This document shows, in pieces, positions 1-12,624 of a stretch of 64,000 nt of DNA; the first letter of the stretch is position 1, and each line of letters starts with the position of its first letter. The position numbers and the translations under genes are program-made. Under the pieces are notes generated by a model. It saw only the letters and a program-made list of their open reading frames with translations, was not told where the DNA came from and searched no databases. The DNA lies in NCBI RefSeq assembly GCF_002975205.1, contig NZ_PCOC01000003.1, positions 62,001 through 126,000 on the forward strand, given 5' to 3'. Origin of the DNA: Ochrobactrum vermis (lineage in GTDB: Bacteria; Pseudomonadota; Alphaproteobacteria; Rhizobiales; Rhizobiaceae).

Positions 1-3372
<3,372 letters not shown>

Positions 3373-3501
3373 CGCTCCGCGACAAACAATCTGAGAAAGG
3401 CTCTTGCGCGCGGCAATCAATGCCGCAATCATCACCATCGCCGCGACACCAGATTCTCATCCAGATTGTCGCGCGCTTCTCTCCAAGATTGTCGCGCTAT
3501 A

Positions 3502-3741
3502 CTCGATTCCGTCCGGCGCGCATTGGCCGTCGCGGATGCCCGTCTTGCCTATCTTGTGTCCAAGAACGGGCTGTTCGCTCTGCTGCCGCTGTCGCCGCAA
3601 CATGTCGAGGCCATGCGGCGGGATCACGGAATCTATATGGCGGGTTCGGGACGGATTAACGTCGCCGGGCTGACCGAGGCAAACGTGCCGCAGTTTGTCG
3701 AGGCGCTCAACGCCGTGCTCGCAAACACCGTCAGCCGATAA
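3502..3741 (+). pseudogene. Aspartate/aromatic aminotransferase, 3' part
   Basis: This is the C-terminal small domain of the aminotransferase broken by IS21 element A. It reads from LDSVRRALAVADARLAYLVSKNG through MRRDHGIYMAGSGRINVAGL to the stop. The block G-IYMAGSGRINVAGLTEANVP matches the conserved end of AspC/TyrB proteins, which includes the carboxylate-binding arginine in SGRINVAG. It has no start of its own in the correct position and is very unlikely to be functional alone. The stop lies 15 bases from the convergent truncated hemoglobin gene. Confidence 0.88.
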
Positions 3742-3756
3742 TTCTGTGGGGAAGCG

Positions 3757-4221
3757 CTACAGGCTGTCGCTCGTGATCGGCGTGATGGTCAGGGTATCGA
3801 GCTTGCGATCGAAGGCGATGGCGAGCCGGAATGAGTGGGCCACACGCAAGGCCCTGTCCATGAACAGCGCCGCGACGTCCGGCGGGCACCGGTGGTCGGC
3901 CGTCTGCTTGAAGAGGGACAGCCATCGCCTGAAATGCGCCTCTTCCAGCTCGGGGATGGCCAGATGCGCGGGTAGAGGACTTCCTTCGTATCGTCCGGTG
4001 TGGAGCAGCATCCCGGACCAGAAATCGCACATGCTGGCGAGATGGCGCGGCCATTGATCCGCGGCGATCACCCGATGGAATATCGGCCCCACCAGGTCAT
4101 CGTCGCGGATGCGGCCGTAGAAGGCGTGGATCACGTCCTCGATCATCGCTTCATCGAGCGTCTCCGGCAGCGGCCTGCCGTCGATGAGGATCGTGCGTTG
4201 GGGTGCTTCTCTGCCTTTCAT
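3757..4221 (-). CDS. Group III truncated hemoglobin
   Basis: Small heme protein of the truncated hemoglobin group III family (154 residues), which binds O2, NO or peroxides in the cytoplasm. I start at the ATG at 4221, preceded by AAGGA eight bases upstream; the open frame above it is antisense noise over trpB. The conserved Tyr of helix B (AFYGRI, residue 35), the proximal His in the HFRRWLSLF motif (about residue 96) and the following Trp are present. It is the last gene of the leftward operon, 11 bases after trpB. Its placement with PLP enzymes and not with nitrate or NO genes is unusual. A role in NO or oxidant protection is inference. Confidence 0.88.
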   Translation of the reverse strand: MKGREAPQRTILIDGRPLPETLDEAMIEDVIHAFYGRIRDDDLVGPIFHRVIAADQWPRHLASMCDFWSGMLLHTGRYEGSPLPAHLAIPELEEAHFRRWLSLFKQTADHRCPPDVAALFMDRALRVAHSFRLAIAFDRKLDTLTITPITSDSL

Positions 4222-4232
4222 CCTTGCGTTCC

Positions 4233-5468
4233 TTATGCGGCCGATCGTGTCGAGCTGTGTTGGGCCTTCTCGGGCGAGAGCACCGAGGCCAGATCCTTGT
4301 CGCCGCGACCCGAGATGTTGACGATCACGACATGGTCCTTCGGCCGCGACCCTGCGACCTCGGGCAGTCGCGCCAGCGCGTGGGCCGCCTCCAGCGCCGG
4401 TATGATGCCCTCGACACGCGAGCATAGACGGAAGGCCTCCAGCGCCTCGGCATCGGTCGCCGAGAGGAAGGTAACGCGGCCGATGTCATGCAGCCAGGCG
4501 TGCTCGGGCCCTATGCCGGGATAGTCGAGCCCGGCCGAGATCGAGTGGGCCTCCTGGATCTGGCCGTCCTCGTCCATGAGCAGGTAGGTGCGGTTGCCGT
4601 GAAGCACGCCAGGGCGGCCACCGGCGATCGCCGCCGCATGGGCGCTGTCCAGGCCGAGACCCGCGGCCTCGACGCCGAAGATGGCGACGTCGGGATCGTC
4701 CAGGAACGGATGAAAGAGGCCCATGGCGTTCGAGCCGCCACCGATGCAGGCGAGCAGCGCATTGGGCAGGCGGCCCTCGGCCTCGAGGACCTGCTGGCGC
4801 GTCTCGTCTCCGATGACCGCCTGAAAGTCGCGCACCATCATCGGATAGGGGTGCGGGCCGGCGACCGTACCGATGCAGTAGAAGGTGTCCGTCACATTGG
4901 TCACCCAGTCGCGCAGGGCCTCGTTCATGGCGTCCTTGAGCGTGGCCGAGCCGGAATGCACCGGACATATCTCGGCCCCGAGAATTCGCATCCGGGCCAC
5001 ATTGGCTTCCTGACGGGCGACATCGACCGCGCCCATATAGACGACGCAGTCGAGCCCGAAGCGGGCGCAAAGCGTCGCCGCGGCGACGCCGTGCATGCCG
5101 GCGCCGGTCTCCGCTATGACCCGCCGCTTGCCCATTCGGCGCGCGAGCATGATCTGTCCGAGCACGTTGTTGACCTTGTGCGCGCCGGTGTGATTGAGGT
5201 CCTCGCGCTTGAAATAGATCTTCGCGCCGCCGAACCGCTCGGTCAGGCCTTCGGCGAGGTAGAGCGGCGACGGGCGGCCGACGAAGGTCTTGAGATGCGC
5301 CTGCATCTCCGTCTGAAACGCGGGATCGCCACGCGCCTCTTCGTAGGCGCGTTGCAACTCGTGGATCAGGGGCATCAGCGTCTCGGAGACGAAGCGGCCG
5401 CCATATATGCCGAACTTGCCGTTCTCGTCGGGACCATGGCGCAGCGAGTTCAGTCCGGCCGCACTCAT
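4233..5468 (-). CDS. trpB: Tryptophan synthase beta chain (TrpB-like)
   Basis: PLP enzyme that condenses serine with indole. The 411 residues align along the whole of Trp[14 protein letters not shown] at the N-terminus, HTGAHK with PLP lysine 98, catalytic Glu120 in [16 protein letters not shown], the GGGSNAMG phosphate-binding loop and SGRGDKD near the end. In the carboxylate-binding loop the nearly invariant Gln of ETGAGQHG is Met (residue 125, codon 5094-5096). No trpA is present in the window, so it either uses free indole, partners with a distant TrpA, or acts on another nucleophile. It overlaps sufS by four bases and precedes the hemoglobin gene by 11, inside the leftward PLP operon. 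Confidence 0.92.
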   Translation of the reverse strand: MSAAGLNSLRHGPDENGKFGIYGGRFVSETLMPLIHELQRAYEEARGDPAFQTEMQAHLKTFVGRPSPLYLAEGLTERFGGAKIYFKREDLNHTGAHKVNNVLGQIMLARRMGKRRVIAETGAGMHGVAAATLCARFGLDCVVYMGAVDVARQEANVARMRILGAEICPVHSGSATLKDAMNEALRDWVTNVTDTFYCIGTVAGPHPYPMMVRDFQAVIGDETRQQVLEAEGRLPNALLACIGGGSNAMGLFHPFLDDPDVAIFGVEAAGLGLDSAHAAAIAGGRPGVLHGNRTYLLMDEDGQIQEAHSISAGLDYPGIGPEHAWLHDIGRVTFLSATDAEALEAFRLCSRVEGIIPALEAAHALARLPEVAGSRPKDHVVIVNISGRGDKDLASVLSPEKAQHSSTRSAA

Positions 5469-6706
5469 GACAGAAGAATCCGCCGCGCCCGTGCCAGGGC
5501 CTCGATCAGTGCGTCGATTTCGGCCCGGGTGCTGTAGAGGCCGAAGGAGGCTCGGCAGGAAGAGCTCGTGCCGAGCCGGGTGAGCAGCGGCGAGGCGCAG
5601 TGTGTACCGGCGCGTATGGCGACGCCGGCGCGATCGACGATGGTCGCCACGTCATGGGCGTGGGCGCCCTCGAGATTGAAGGCGACGATCGAACCCTTGT
5701 GCTCAGCGCGACCGTAAATCTGGATGCCGCCGAAGTCGTCGAGCCTGGCATGGGCGTAGTCCTTGAGGGCCGTCTCATGGGCCAGAATGGCCTCGCGACC
5801 GAGCGCCGACACGTAGTCGAGGGCGGCGCCGAGACCGGCCGCCTCGATGATCGGCGGCGTGCCTGCCTCGAAGCGATGCGGGGCGTGATTATAGGAGACG
5901 CCCTCCTTGGTGACGGTTTCGATCATCTCGCCACCGCCCTCGAAGGGCGGCAGCCTTTCGAGCCACTCCATGCGTCCATAAAGCACGCCGATGCCGGTCG
6001 GGCCGTAGACCTTGTGGCCGGTGAAGCAATAGAAGTCGGCGCCGAGTTCCTGCACGTCGAGCGGCAGGTGGACCGCGCCCTGGGCGCCGTCGACGACAAG
6101 GGGGATGTCACGGGCCCGGCACAGGGCCGCGATCTGCTCGATCGGCGTCACCGTGCCGAGCACGTTCGACATATGGGTAATCGACACCACCTTGGTGCGC
6201 GGCGACAGCAGCGCCTCCAGCGCCTCGACGATCAGGTTGCCGTCATCGTCCACCGGCGCCCAACGGATCACCGCACCGTGCCGCTCGCGCCAGAAATGCC
6301 ATGGCACGATGTTGGAATGGTGCTCCATTTCAGAGAGGATGATCTCGTCGCCTTCGCCGAGCTGCAGGTAGCGTCCGAGGGACGACGCGACGAGGTTGAG
6401 CGCACCGGTCACCGAACGGGTGAAGATGACTTCCTGCGGCGAGGCTACATTGAGGTAGCGACGCGCCGTCTCGCGCGCACCTTCATAGATCTCGGTGGAA
6501 CGATTGGCGAGGAAATGCAGCCCGCGGTGGACGTTGGCGTAGTCGTTCTCGATCAGATCGACCATCGCGCGCGTCACCGATCGCGGCTTCTGCGCCGAGG
6601 CGGCCGAATCCAGATAGACGAGAGGCAGGCCGTTGACCTCGCGCTTCAGAATGGGGAAATCGGCTCTGACGGCTTCGATGTCATAAGGTGCGGCGGTGTG
6701 CTTCAT
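5465..6706 (-). CDS. sufS: Group II cysteine desulfurase (SufS-like)
   Basis: PLP enzyme that takes sulfur from cysteine, normally for Fe-S cluster assembly with SufE/SufBCD. The ATG at 6706 (AAGGACACCATG) gives 413 residues; the frame extends further upstream without homology. Visible features are [20 protein letters not shown], the PLP-lysine motif [17 protein letters not shown] (Lys232), and catalytic Cys370 in [11 protein letters not shown]. The usual motif is R-x-GHHCA, so one His is Thr here. No other suf gene is nearby, which is atypical because sufS usually sits in a suf operon. It lies between the DegT aminotransferase and trpB, overlapping trpB by ATGA. Confidence 0.92.
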   Translation of the reverse strand: MKHTAAPYDIEAVRADFPILKREVNGLPLVYLDSAASAQKPRSVTRAMVDLIENDYANVHRGLHFLANRSTEIYEGARETARRYLNVASPQEVIFTRSVTGALNLVASSLGRYLQLGEGDEIILSEMEHHSNIVPWHFWRERHGAVIRWAPVDDDGNLIVEALEALLSPRTKVVSITHMSNVLGTVTPIEQIAALCRARDIPLVVDGAQGAVHLPLDVQELGADFYCFTGHKVYGPTGIGVLYGRMEWLERLPPFEGGGEMIETVTKEGVSYNHAPHRFEAGTPPIIEAAGLGAALDYVSALGREAILAHETALKDYAHARLDDFGGIQIYGRAEHKGSIVAFNLEGAHAHDVATIVDRAGVAIRAGTHCASPLLTRLGTSSSCRASFGLYSTRAEIDALIEALARARRILLS

Positions 6707-6875
6707 GGTGTCCTTCGCCCGGCGTTCGTCGGTCGCGGGGCGCCCGGGCCACGGCCGCAGCAATTGGGGTTATCGAACACACCTAGCCGATCGCCGCCAG
6801 TACGCGCAGAACCGGTTTCGCGAAGTCGGCTGGGCCGCTCGGTGCGATCCGTGCGGAATTCGGCTGCGACGATCG

Positions 6876-8021
6876 TCAGAGGGCCGCGATGACGGTCGCG
6901 GCGACCCGCTCGGCGTCCGCTTCGCTCATATAGGGGTTCATCGGCAGGGAGAGGACCTGGCTACACAAGGCTTCGCTGACGGCGAGCGGCGGCGGACCGC
7001 CGTCTATGGAGCGCTGATGCGTGGCACGATAGGCCGGTTGTCGGTGGAGAGGCTTGGGGTAATAGACCCCAAAGCCGATGCCCTGCGCCGAGAGCGCCTC
7101 CTGCACCCGGGTCCGAGCCACGGTGTCTGGCAGGTGGATGGTATAGAGCCCGTAGGCGTTGACGGCGCCGGGCTGCGCCTGCTGGAGCCCCACTTTGCCT
7201 CTCAAGGCCGCATCATACACGGCGGCGACGCGGCGTCGTTGCAGCAACTCGTCTTCGAGCAGGTCCATCTTGGCGGCGAGGATCGTCGCCTGGATCGTGT
7301 CGATGCGCCCGTTGACGCCGGTTCGCTCGACTTCGTAGCGGGTATTCCCTTCGCCGTGGGACCGGATCTTGCGGTAGAGATCGGCACGGGCCGCATCCTC
7401 GGTGAGGATGGCGCCGGCATCTCCGAACGCGCCCAGGGTCTTGGTGGGAAAGAACGAGAGGGTGGTCGCATGGGCGTGGCGACCGATCCTGCGTCCGTCG
7501 AGCTCGGCGCCAAAAGCCTGCGCGGCATCGTCGAGCGCGAACATCTGCTCGCGCGCGCAGATCGCCTCGATCGCCGGCCAATTGAGCGGCAGACCGAACA
7601 GATCCGCGCCGATGACGGCCCGCGGTCGCAGCCGCCCCTCCTTCTTGACGAGATCCAGGCGGCGTTCGAGATCTTCGACACTGAGATTAAAGGTCTTGAT
7701 CTCGACATCGACAAAGACCGGCGTCGCCCCCAGAACTAGCGGCACCTCGGCCGTGGCCGTATAGGTGAAGGCGGGAAGGAACACGGCGTCACCCGCTCCG
7801 ATTCCTTCGGCCATCAGCGCGATCTGCAAGGCGTGGGTGCCCGACGAGACGCCGACAGCATGGGCGCACCCGGCGAAGTCGGCGAGCTTTCCTTCAAGCT
7901 CGCTCACCGCCGGACCGTTGATGAAGACCCCGGAATCGATGACGGCGGCGATGCGACGGTCGATCTCCGGGCGCAGTAGGGAAAGCTGTTTTTTCACATC
8001 GAACAGGGGAATGGCATGCAT
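6876..8021 (-). CDS. DegT/DnrJ/EryC1/StrS-family PLP aminotransferase
   Basis: PLP-dependent fold-type I aminotransferase of the sugar or secondary-metabolite class, 381 residues, full length. Typical blocks are IPLFDVKKQ at the start, GVSSGTHALQIAL, LPAFTYTATAE, the PLP-pyridine Asp in ALDDAAQAFGA (Asp164) and the PLP lysine in SFFPTKTLGAFGDAG (Lys194). These enzymes usually transaminate keto-sugars or cyclitols, but no nucleotide-sugar, cell-envelope or glycosylation gene is present, so the substrate is unknown. It is the third gene of the leftward operon after serC and alr, with a gap of about 119 bases after alr. Confidence 0.9.
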   Translation of the reverse strand: MHAIPLFDVKKQLSLLRPEIDRRIAAVIDSGVFINGPAVSELEGKLADFAGCAHAVGVSSGTHALQIALMAEGIGAGDAVFLPAFTYTATAEVPLVLGATPVFVDVEIKTFNLSVEDLERRLDLVKKEGRLRPRAVIGADLFGLPLNWPAIEAICAREQMFALDDAAQAFGAELDGRRIGRHAHATTLSFFPTKTLGAFGDAGAILTEDAARADLYRKIRSHGEGNTRYEVERTGVNGRIDTIQATILAAKMDLLEDELLQRRRVAAVYDAALRGKVGLQQAQPGAVNAYGLYTIHLPDTVARTRVQEALSAQGIGFGVYYPKPLHRQPAYRATHQRSIDGGPPPLAVSEALCSQVLSLPMNPYMSEADAERVAATVIAAL

Positions 8022-8140
8022 GGTCTTCCGTCCAATCGCGGTAAGGAGCGACTATTCGCGAAGCTCCTGCATTTCTTGAAATCATCCTTGGTGTCGATGT
8101 GTAACCGCGCGCCGAATTCTTCAGTGTTTCGGACGAATCG

Positions 8141-9307
8141 CTAATCGACATAAATGCGCCGATAGCGCATGCCGAGACTGGTCAAGATCTCGTAGTTGAT
8201 GGTGCCTGCGTCGCTGGCGAGGTCTTCGGCCGACTGGTGTGGCCCGAGAATTTCGACATAGGCGCCGGGCCTGATCTTGTCGGGCGGCACGTCGGTGGCG
8301 TCGACGGTGAGGCTGTCCATCGAGACGCGTCCGATGACGCGCAGCCGGTGCTCGCCGAGCCAGATCGCGCTGCGATCGCTGGCAAATCGCAGAAAGCCGT
8401 CGGCGTAACCGACCGAGACGGTCGCGACGCGTGTGTTGCGCCGGGCGCGGAAGGTCCAGCCATAGCCGACCATAGCACCGGGGCTGACGGTTCGGAGCTG
8501 GACGATCCGTCCATAAACTCCGACTGCCGGTCTGAGCCGCGGCATCTTGGGCGAGACGACAAGGCCGTAAAGTGCGGCGCCCGGTCGGCAAAGATCGAAA
8601 TGGTAGGAGGGGCTGAGGAAGATGCCAGCGGAATTCGCCAGCGATCGCGGGGCCTCAGGCAGGTCCTGTGCTGCTGCCCTGAACGCGGCGAGCTGCAAGG
8701 CGTTGCCTGGATGTTCGGGCTCGTCGGCGACGGCGAGATGGCTCATCACCAGCTTGATGTCCAGTCGCGCGATGAGTTCCGGGTTCGCCTTGAGCACCTG
8801 CAATTCGTCGGCGGGGAGGCCCATCCGGGACATGCCCGTGTCGATCTGCAAGGCGGCGCCGATGCCGGTTGCTGCCGCGCCGGATCGTTCTGCCCAGGCG
8901 ACAGCCTGATCGAGACTGTTGAGCGCCGGACGAATGCCCGCCGCCGCGCACAGGCTCTCGCTGCCGGGCATGATGCCGTGGAGGACATGGATCGCTGCAT
9001 CGTCTGGAAGAAGAGGCTTGAGGGCGAGCGCCTCGGACAGCAAGGCGACGAAGAAGTCCCGGCACCCGGCGGCATAAAGCGCCGGGGCCACGCGGTTGAT
9101 GCCCAGCCGATAGGCATCTGCCTTGAGCACCGCACCGCAACGGCTGGGCGCGACATGAGCGGCGATCGTGCGGTAATTGGCGCGGATGGCGGAAAGCGAG
9201 ATCCGGAGCACCCCGTTGCCGGCGCCTTCCGCGCCCGCGATCTGGAACGTTGCGACGTTGTCGAGGCCGGGCTGACGGGCGGGCAAGGCGGGCACCGGAT
9301 CACGCAA
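8141..9307 (-). CDS. alr: Alanine racemase
   Basis: Fold-type III PLP racemase producing D-alanine for peptidoglycan; related enzymes also racemise serine. The frame begins with TTG at 9307 (GTG at 9295 is an alternative) and overlaps the serC stop. The PLP lysine is in [12 protein letters not shown] (Lys62). The Arg of GMSRMG, the His of SHLAVADE, the second-subunit Tyr of VGYGWTF, the YADGF block, SMDSLTVD and the C-terminal [13 protein letters not shown] are all recognisable. The motif following the lysine is usually AYGHG or AYGLG; here the Gly after Tyr is Arg. It lies between serC and the DegT gene in the leftward operon. An intact active site suggests activity. Confidence 0.92.
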   Translation of the reverse strand: MRDPVPALPARQPGLDNVATFQIAGAEGAGNGVLRISLSAIRANYRTIAAHVAPSRCGAVLKADAYRLGINRVAPALYAAGCRDFFVALLSEALALKPLLPDDAAIHVLHGIMPGSESLCAAAGIRPALNSLDQAVAWAERSGAAATGIGAALQIDTGMSRMGLPADELQVLKANPELIARLDIKLVMSHLAVADEPEHPGNALQLAAFRAAAQDLPEAPRSLANSAGIFLSPSYHFDLCRPGAALYGLVVSPKMPRLRPAVGVYGRIVQLRTVSPGAMVGYGWTFRARRNTRVATVSVGYADGFLRFASDRSAIWLGEHRLRVIGRVSMDSLTVDATDVPPDKIRPGAYVEILGPHQSAEDLASDAGTINYEILTSLGMRYRRIYVD

Positions 9308-10502
9308 GCGCCCGGCGCGGGGCTTCCTCTTTCAGGCCCCAGGCGAGGCGCGTCGCGTCGAAGGCCCAGTCCAGCCAGGGCAGGACGGCCGCCATGTCCT
9401 CGATCTCCACCGTGGCGCCGCCCCAGAATCTCAGGCCCGGGGGAGCCGCGCGATAGGATCCGATGTCGTGCGCGACGCCCTCCAGGTTGAGGAGACGCAC
9501 GATCTCGCCGACGAACCGGTTCTGATCGGCTGCGTCGAGCGCCTTGATCTCCGGTGCGACGATCTGAAGGCAGAGCGCGGTGCAGGAGCGGGTTACCTCC
9601 CGCTGCGCAAGAAACCCGGCCCAGCGGCTGCGGCTGACCCAGGCGGTGACGATCTCGAGATTGGCCTCGCATCTTGCGACAAGCTCGGGCAGCCCTCCGA
9701 TCGAGGCGGCCCAGGCGAGCCCGTCGATCGCGTCCTCGACGGCCAGCATAGACGGGGTGTTGATCGTCTCACCCTCGAAGAGGCCCTCGATCAGCTTTGC
9801 GCCCTTGGTCATGCGAAAGATTTTTGCCATCGGCCAGGCGGGTACATGCGACTCCAGCCACTCGACCGCACGCGGGCTGAGCACCAGCATGCCGTGAGCG
9901 CCTTCGCCGCCGAGCACCTTCTGCCAGGACCAGGTCACGACATCGAGCTTGTGCCACGGCAGCGCCATGGCGAAGGCGGCCGATGTCGCGTCGCAGATGG
10001 CAAGGCCCGATCGATCCTCGGCGATCCAGTCGCCGTCGGGAACACGGACGCCGGACGTCGTTCCGTTCCAGGTGAAGACAAGGTCGCGCGATCCATCGAC
10101 CTGCGACAGGTCCGGTAGATCTCCGTACTCGGCGATCATCGTGCGCACATCGTCGATCCGAAGCTGCTTGGTGATGTCAGTCACCCATTCCTGCCCGAAG
10201 CTTTCCCATGCAAGCACATCCACTCCGCGCGGCCCGAGCAGGGACCAGAGCGCCATCTCGACCGCTCCGGTATCCGATGCCGGGACGATGGCGATGCGAT
10301 AGTCCTCCGGGATGTCCAGGATCGACCGGGTCCGGTCTATCACCTCGCGCAACCGCGCCTTGCCGGGTTTGGACCGATGCGATCGCCCGACGACGGCGCC
10401 GTCCAAGGCGGAGGTGGACCAGCCGGGACGTTTCGCCGAGGGCCCGGACGAAAAATGGGGGTTGCGCGGACGCTGGGACGGCTTGATCGGCTTGTTGGAC
10501 AC
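9300..10502 (-). CDS. serC: Phosphoserine aminotransferase (alpha-type SerC)
   Basis: PLP enzyme of serine biosynthesis that makes 3-phosphoserine from 3-phosphohydroxypyruvate and glutamate. The GTG at 10502 has GGAG seven bases upstream and gives 400 residues starting just before the alpha-proteobacterial signature [15 protein letters not shown]; the open frame reaches 10559 without homology. [28 protein letters not shown] and the PLP-lysine motif [14 protein letters not shown] (Lys195 from this start) are present. It is the first gene of the leftward operon and overlaps alr. Neither serA nor serB is nearby, so it would be an accessory copy rather than part of a serine pathway operon. Confidence 0.9.
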   Translation of the reverse strand: MSNKPIKPSQRPRNPHFSSGPSAKRPGWSTSALDGAVVGRSHRSKPGKARLREVIDRTRSILDIPEDYRIAIVPASDTGAVEMALWSLLGPRGVDVLAWESFGQEWVTDITKQLRIDDVRTMIAEYGDLPDLSQVDGSRDLVFTWNGTTSGVRVPDGDWIAEDRSGLAICDATSAAFAMALPWHKLDVVTWSWQKVLGGEGAHGMLVLSPRAVEWLESHVPAWPMAKIFRMTKGAKLIEGLFEGETINTPSMLAVEDAIDGLAWAASIGGLPELVARCEANLEIVTAWVSRSRWAGFLAQREVTRSCTALCLQIVAPEIKALDAADQNRFVGEIVRLLNLEGVAHDIGSYRAAPPGLRFWGGATVEIEDMAAVLPWLDWAFDATRLAWGLKEEAPRRALA

Positions 10503-10957
10503 TTCATCACTCCGGGCAGCAGGTCGCCGATGCGTTCGATCAGCCTTGGGATCTTGCAATCCACCAAGGAGGCATTCGATCGATTTCCGCGTCTCTGTGG
10601 CGGCAAACTCGGTGTTGCTGGGTTCGATTTGAAGCGCCGGATGCGACGATACCGCTAGGCCGGATGAAACAGCCGCGATCCAGTCGAGCCCGCGTCAACC
10701 GGCACATTGGGATTCTCCAATCCGGACCTGTGCGCGGAACGATGGAAGAATTGGCGGTCGGAAGTCTCGCATAGCCAACGGAGATCGCTGACGTTGAATG
10801 AGATCCGCATTCCCCATGACAGGGGTGCTGCCGCCCCGTTGCGGGGAAGCGCGGTCGCTGGTGAAGCACCCCGTTCCTGTGTCGGAGCGTGTCTTCAGTC
10901 GTCGTTCGGCCAGGGCGCATGGCTTGCGCCGGCGCGTTGGTCAATGAGGGCCGCAGG
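10503..10957. promoter_or_regulatory. Divergent intergenic region between the two PLP-enzyme operons
   Basis: These 455 bases separate serC (leftward) from the dioxygenase gene (rightward) and must hold the promoters for both operons. I see no convincing -35/-10 pair or coding sequence. The notable content is a nested inverted repeat at 10819-10880, listed separately, and a smaller GC hairpin around 10912-10932 (gggcgcatggcttgcgcc). Confidence 0.5.
10819..10880 (+). ncRNA. Candidate structured leader RNA (three-stem element)
   Basis: An outer 8-bp perfect stem pairs ggggtgct (10822-10829) with agcacccc (10865-10872), and flanking gacagg/cctgtgtc can extend it across a small bulge. Inside are two hairpins: CCCCG-TTG-CGGGG (10834-10846) and AGCG-CGGT-CGCT (10848-10859). 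On either strand this folds like a compact three-way junction. It lies about 80 bases upstream of the dioxygenase gene and about 320 bases upstream of serC. I do not recognise it as a known riboswitch. The pairing is seen directly; any regulatory function is inference. Confidence 0.35.
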
Positions 10958-11689
10958 ATGACCCGTCCTCAGATCCCGCCGCATCTTACACAAGCTCTGG
11001 ATGATCATGGCTACGTGCGGCTCAGCCAAGCGGTGATGCATCAGATGCTCGATGCCGAGGCCATCGTGGAGTGGCCAGGTTTCAAGGCGAGTTGGAATGC
11101 GCTGCCGACGGATGAATACATGGCCGATGGCGGCGACTATTGGCGGCGCAGGTTTGCGGTCTTTCTGATCGGCCCGAACTTCATCTGGCGCAAGCCGCAC
11201 CGGCCGCATTACCAGGCGCGCGAGCACAATTCCCTCAACGGCGGCGTCGAGCGCTGGTTTGCGCCCGTCGAGAGCGCAGTGACCAACAGCTTCCTTCTCA
11301 ATGCGGTTCTGCGGGCTGCGCACAGCTTCTTCGACCGCGCGCGCGACAAGCGGCTTTGGTACGCGGACATGCACCAGTTCCGCATCGAAGCCAGTTCCGA
11401 CCACGCGGGATTGCCGACGCCGGAGGGGTTGCATCGCGATGGCGTCGACTGGGTTTTCATGATGGCGGTCGATCGCCGCGAGGTGATCGGCGGCGTTTCG
11501 AGCATCCATGCGCCGGACGGCGCCGAGATCGCCTCCTTCACGCTTGAGGAGCCTTTCGAGGCCGTGCTGCTCGATGACCGACGGCTTCTGCATGGCGTCA
11601 CGCCGATCTATCCGCGAGACAAGACGACGAACGGGCACCGGGACGTGCTCGTCGTGACATTCAAAAGGACGACAAAATGGGATCCCTGA
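10958..11689 (+). CDS. Fe(II)/2-oxoglutarate dioxygenase, free amino-acid hydroxylase type (2OG-Fe_Oxy_2)
   Basis: Non-heme iron dioxygenase of the family that includes L-isoleucine 4-hydroxylase (IDO), whose members hydroxylate or S-oxidise free aliphatic amino acids. The ATG at 10958 gives 243 residues; upstream in-frame ATGs at 10889 and 10919 add unlike sequence. The iron ligands are visible as HRDGVDWVFMMAVDR (His159, Asp161) and LLHGVTP (His212), and GHRDVLVVTF (Arg228) is the likely 2OG-carboxylate arginine. It is the first gene of the rightward operon, ahead of psd. Its substrate is unknown. Partnership with amino-acid metabolising PLP enzymes suggests an amino acid or an amino-acid-like toxin. 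Confidence 0.8.
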   Translation: MTRPQIPPHLTQALDDHGYVRLSQAVMHQMLDAEAIVEWPGFKASWNALPTDEYMADGGDYWRRRFAVFLIGPNFIWRKPHRPHYQAREHNSLNGGVERWFAPVESAVTNSFLLNAVLRAAHSFFDRARDKRLWYADMHQFRIEASSDHAGLPTPEGLHRDGVDWVFMMAVDRREVIGGVSSIHAPDGAEIASFTLEEPFEAVLLDDRRLLHGVTPIYPRDKTTNGHRDVLVVTFKRTTKWDP

Positions 11690-11768
11690 TGCTATCGCGA
11701 GACCTTTCTGCTTCGGGTCCGGTCTCTTCGCTCAAGAACAGCCGCGCCTCGGGCGCAAGGCTTGGCTC

Positions 11769-12467
11769 ATGAGTATCGTCGCCTCGATCCGCGACAGTCT
11801 CGTTCCCGTCCATCGGGCAGGCTACCCTTTCATCGCCGCCGGCGCGGTCGTCACCCTAGTCCTCGGCTTCGTCTGGGGGCCGCTGGCATGGATCGGCGCG
11901 ATCGTCACGGCCTGGATCGTCTATTTCTTCCGCGATCCTCAGCGCACCACCCCGCAGTCGCCGGAGCTCATCGTCTCTCCGGCCGATGGCCGCATCAGCA
12001 TGATCGCCGAGGTGGCGCCGCCGCCCGAACTTCAGCTATCGGCGGAGCGAATGCTGAGGATTTCGGTGTTCATGAGCATTTTCGACTGCCATGTGAACCG
12101 TATGCCGATCGCGGGAACGGTGGGCCACATCGCCTATACGCCGGGCCGTTTCGTCAACGCCGATCTCGACAAGGCCAGCGAGCACAATGAGCGCAACGGC
12201 ATGGTTATCGCCGCTGCGCAAGGTCCGATCGCGGTTGTGCAGATCGCGGGCCTGATCGCCCGCCGAATCGTGCATTGGGTGAGATTGGGCGACAGTCTCG
12301 CCGTGGGCGATCGGTTCGGTCTCATCCGGTTCGGCTCGCGCCTGGACGTCTATATGCCAGTCGGGAGCGATGTGCTGGTCGCGGTCGGCCAGCGGGCGAT
12401 TGCGAGCGAGACGCCTCTCGCCAGCCTTGGCGCCTCCAACGTCGAGCGAGCGTTCCGGAAAAGCTGA
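11769..12467 (+). CDS. psd: Phosphatidylserine decarboxylase, short PSD-A type
   Basis: Membrane-associated pyruvoyl enzyme that converts phosphatidylserine to phosphatidylethanolamine. The 232 residues have two hydrophobic segments near residues 18-55, the PRD-like block FFRDPQRTTP, SPADGRI, FMSIFDCHVNRMPIAG and the self-cleavage site RFGSRLDVYMP (Gly189-Ser190, where Ser becomes the pyruvoyl group). The usual companion pssA is absent. Unlike its neighbours it uses no PLP, but its pyruvoyl group is, like PLP, a carbonyl cofactor attacked by hydroxylamines and hydrazines, which makes its presence here informative. It is the second gene of the rightward operon. Confidence 0.92.
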   Translation: MSIVASIRDSLVPVHRAGYPFIAAGAVVTLVLGFVWGPLAWIGAIVTAWIVYFFRDPQRTTPQSPELIVSPADGRISMIAEVAPPPELQLSAERMLRISVFMSIFDCHVNRMPIAGTVGHIAYTPGRFVNADLDKASEHNERNGMVIAAAQGPIAVVQIAGLIARRIVHWVRLGDSLAVGDRFGLIRFGSRLDVYMPVGSDVLVAVGQRAIASETPLASLGASNVERAFRKS

Positions 12468-12624
12468 AGCCCATTCCTATGCCGTGGGCCCATGACGAAC
12501 GGGTTGGCCGTCGCGTCAACCGGCCCAGCCCGCTTCGACAAACTGGCACGCCTTGGGATCACTCGTGGACTGTATGACTTCTTGGGAGCCTGACGCGATC
12601 TCGTGCAGGCCCCGAGCGGAGACC

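Noticed and set aside
4488..6892. Long rightward open frames opposite trpB and sufS
   Set aside because: Low-complexity antisense translations; the leftward frames carry complete PLP-enzyme motifs.
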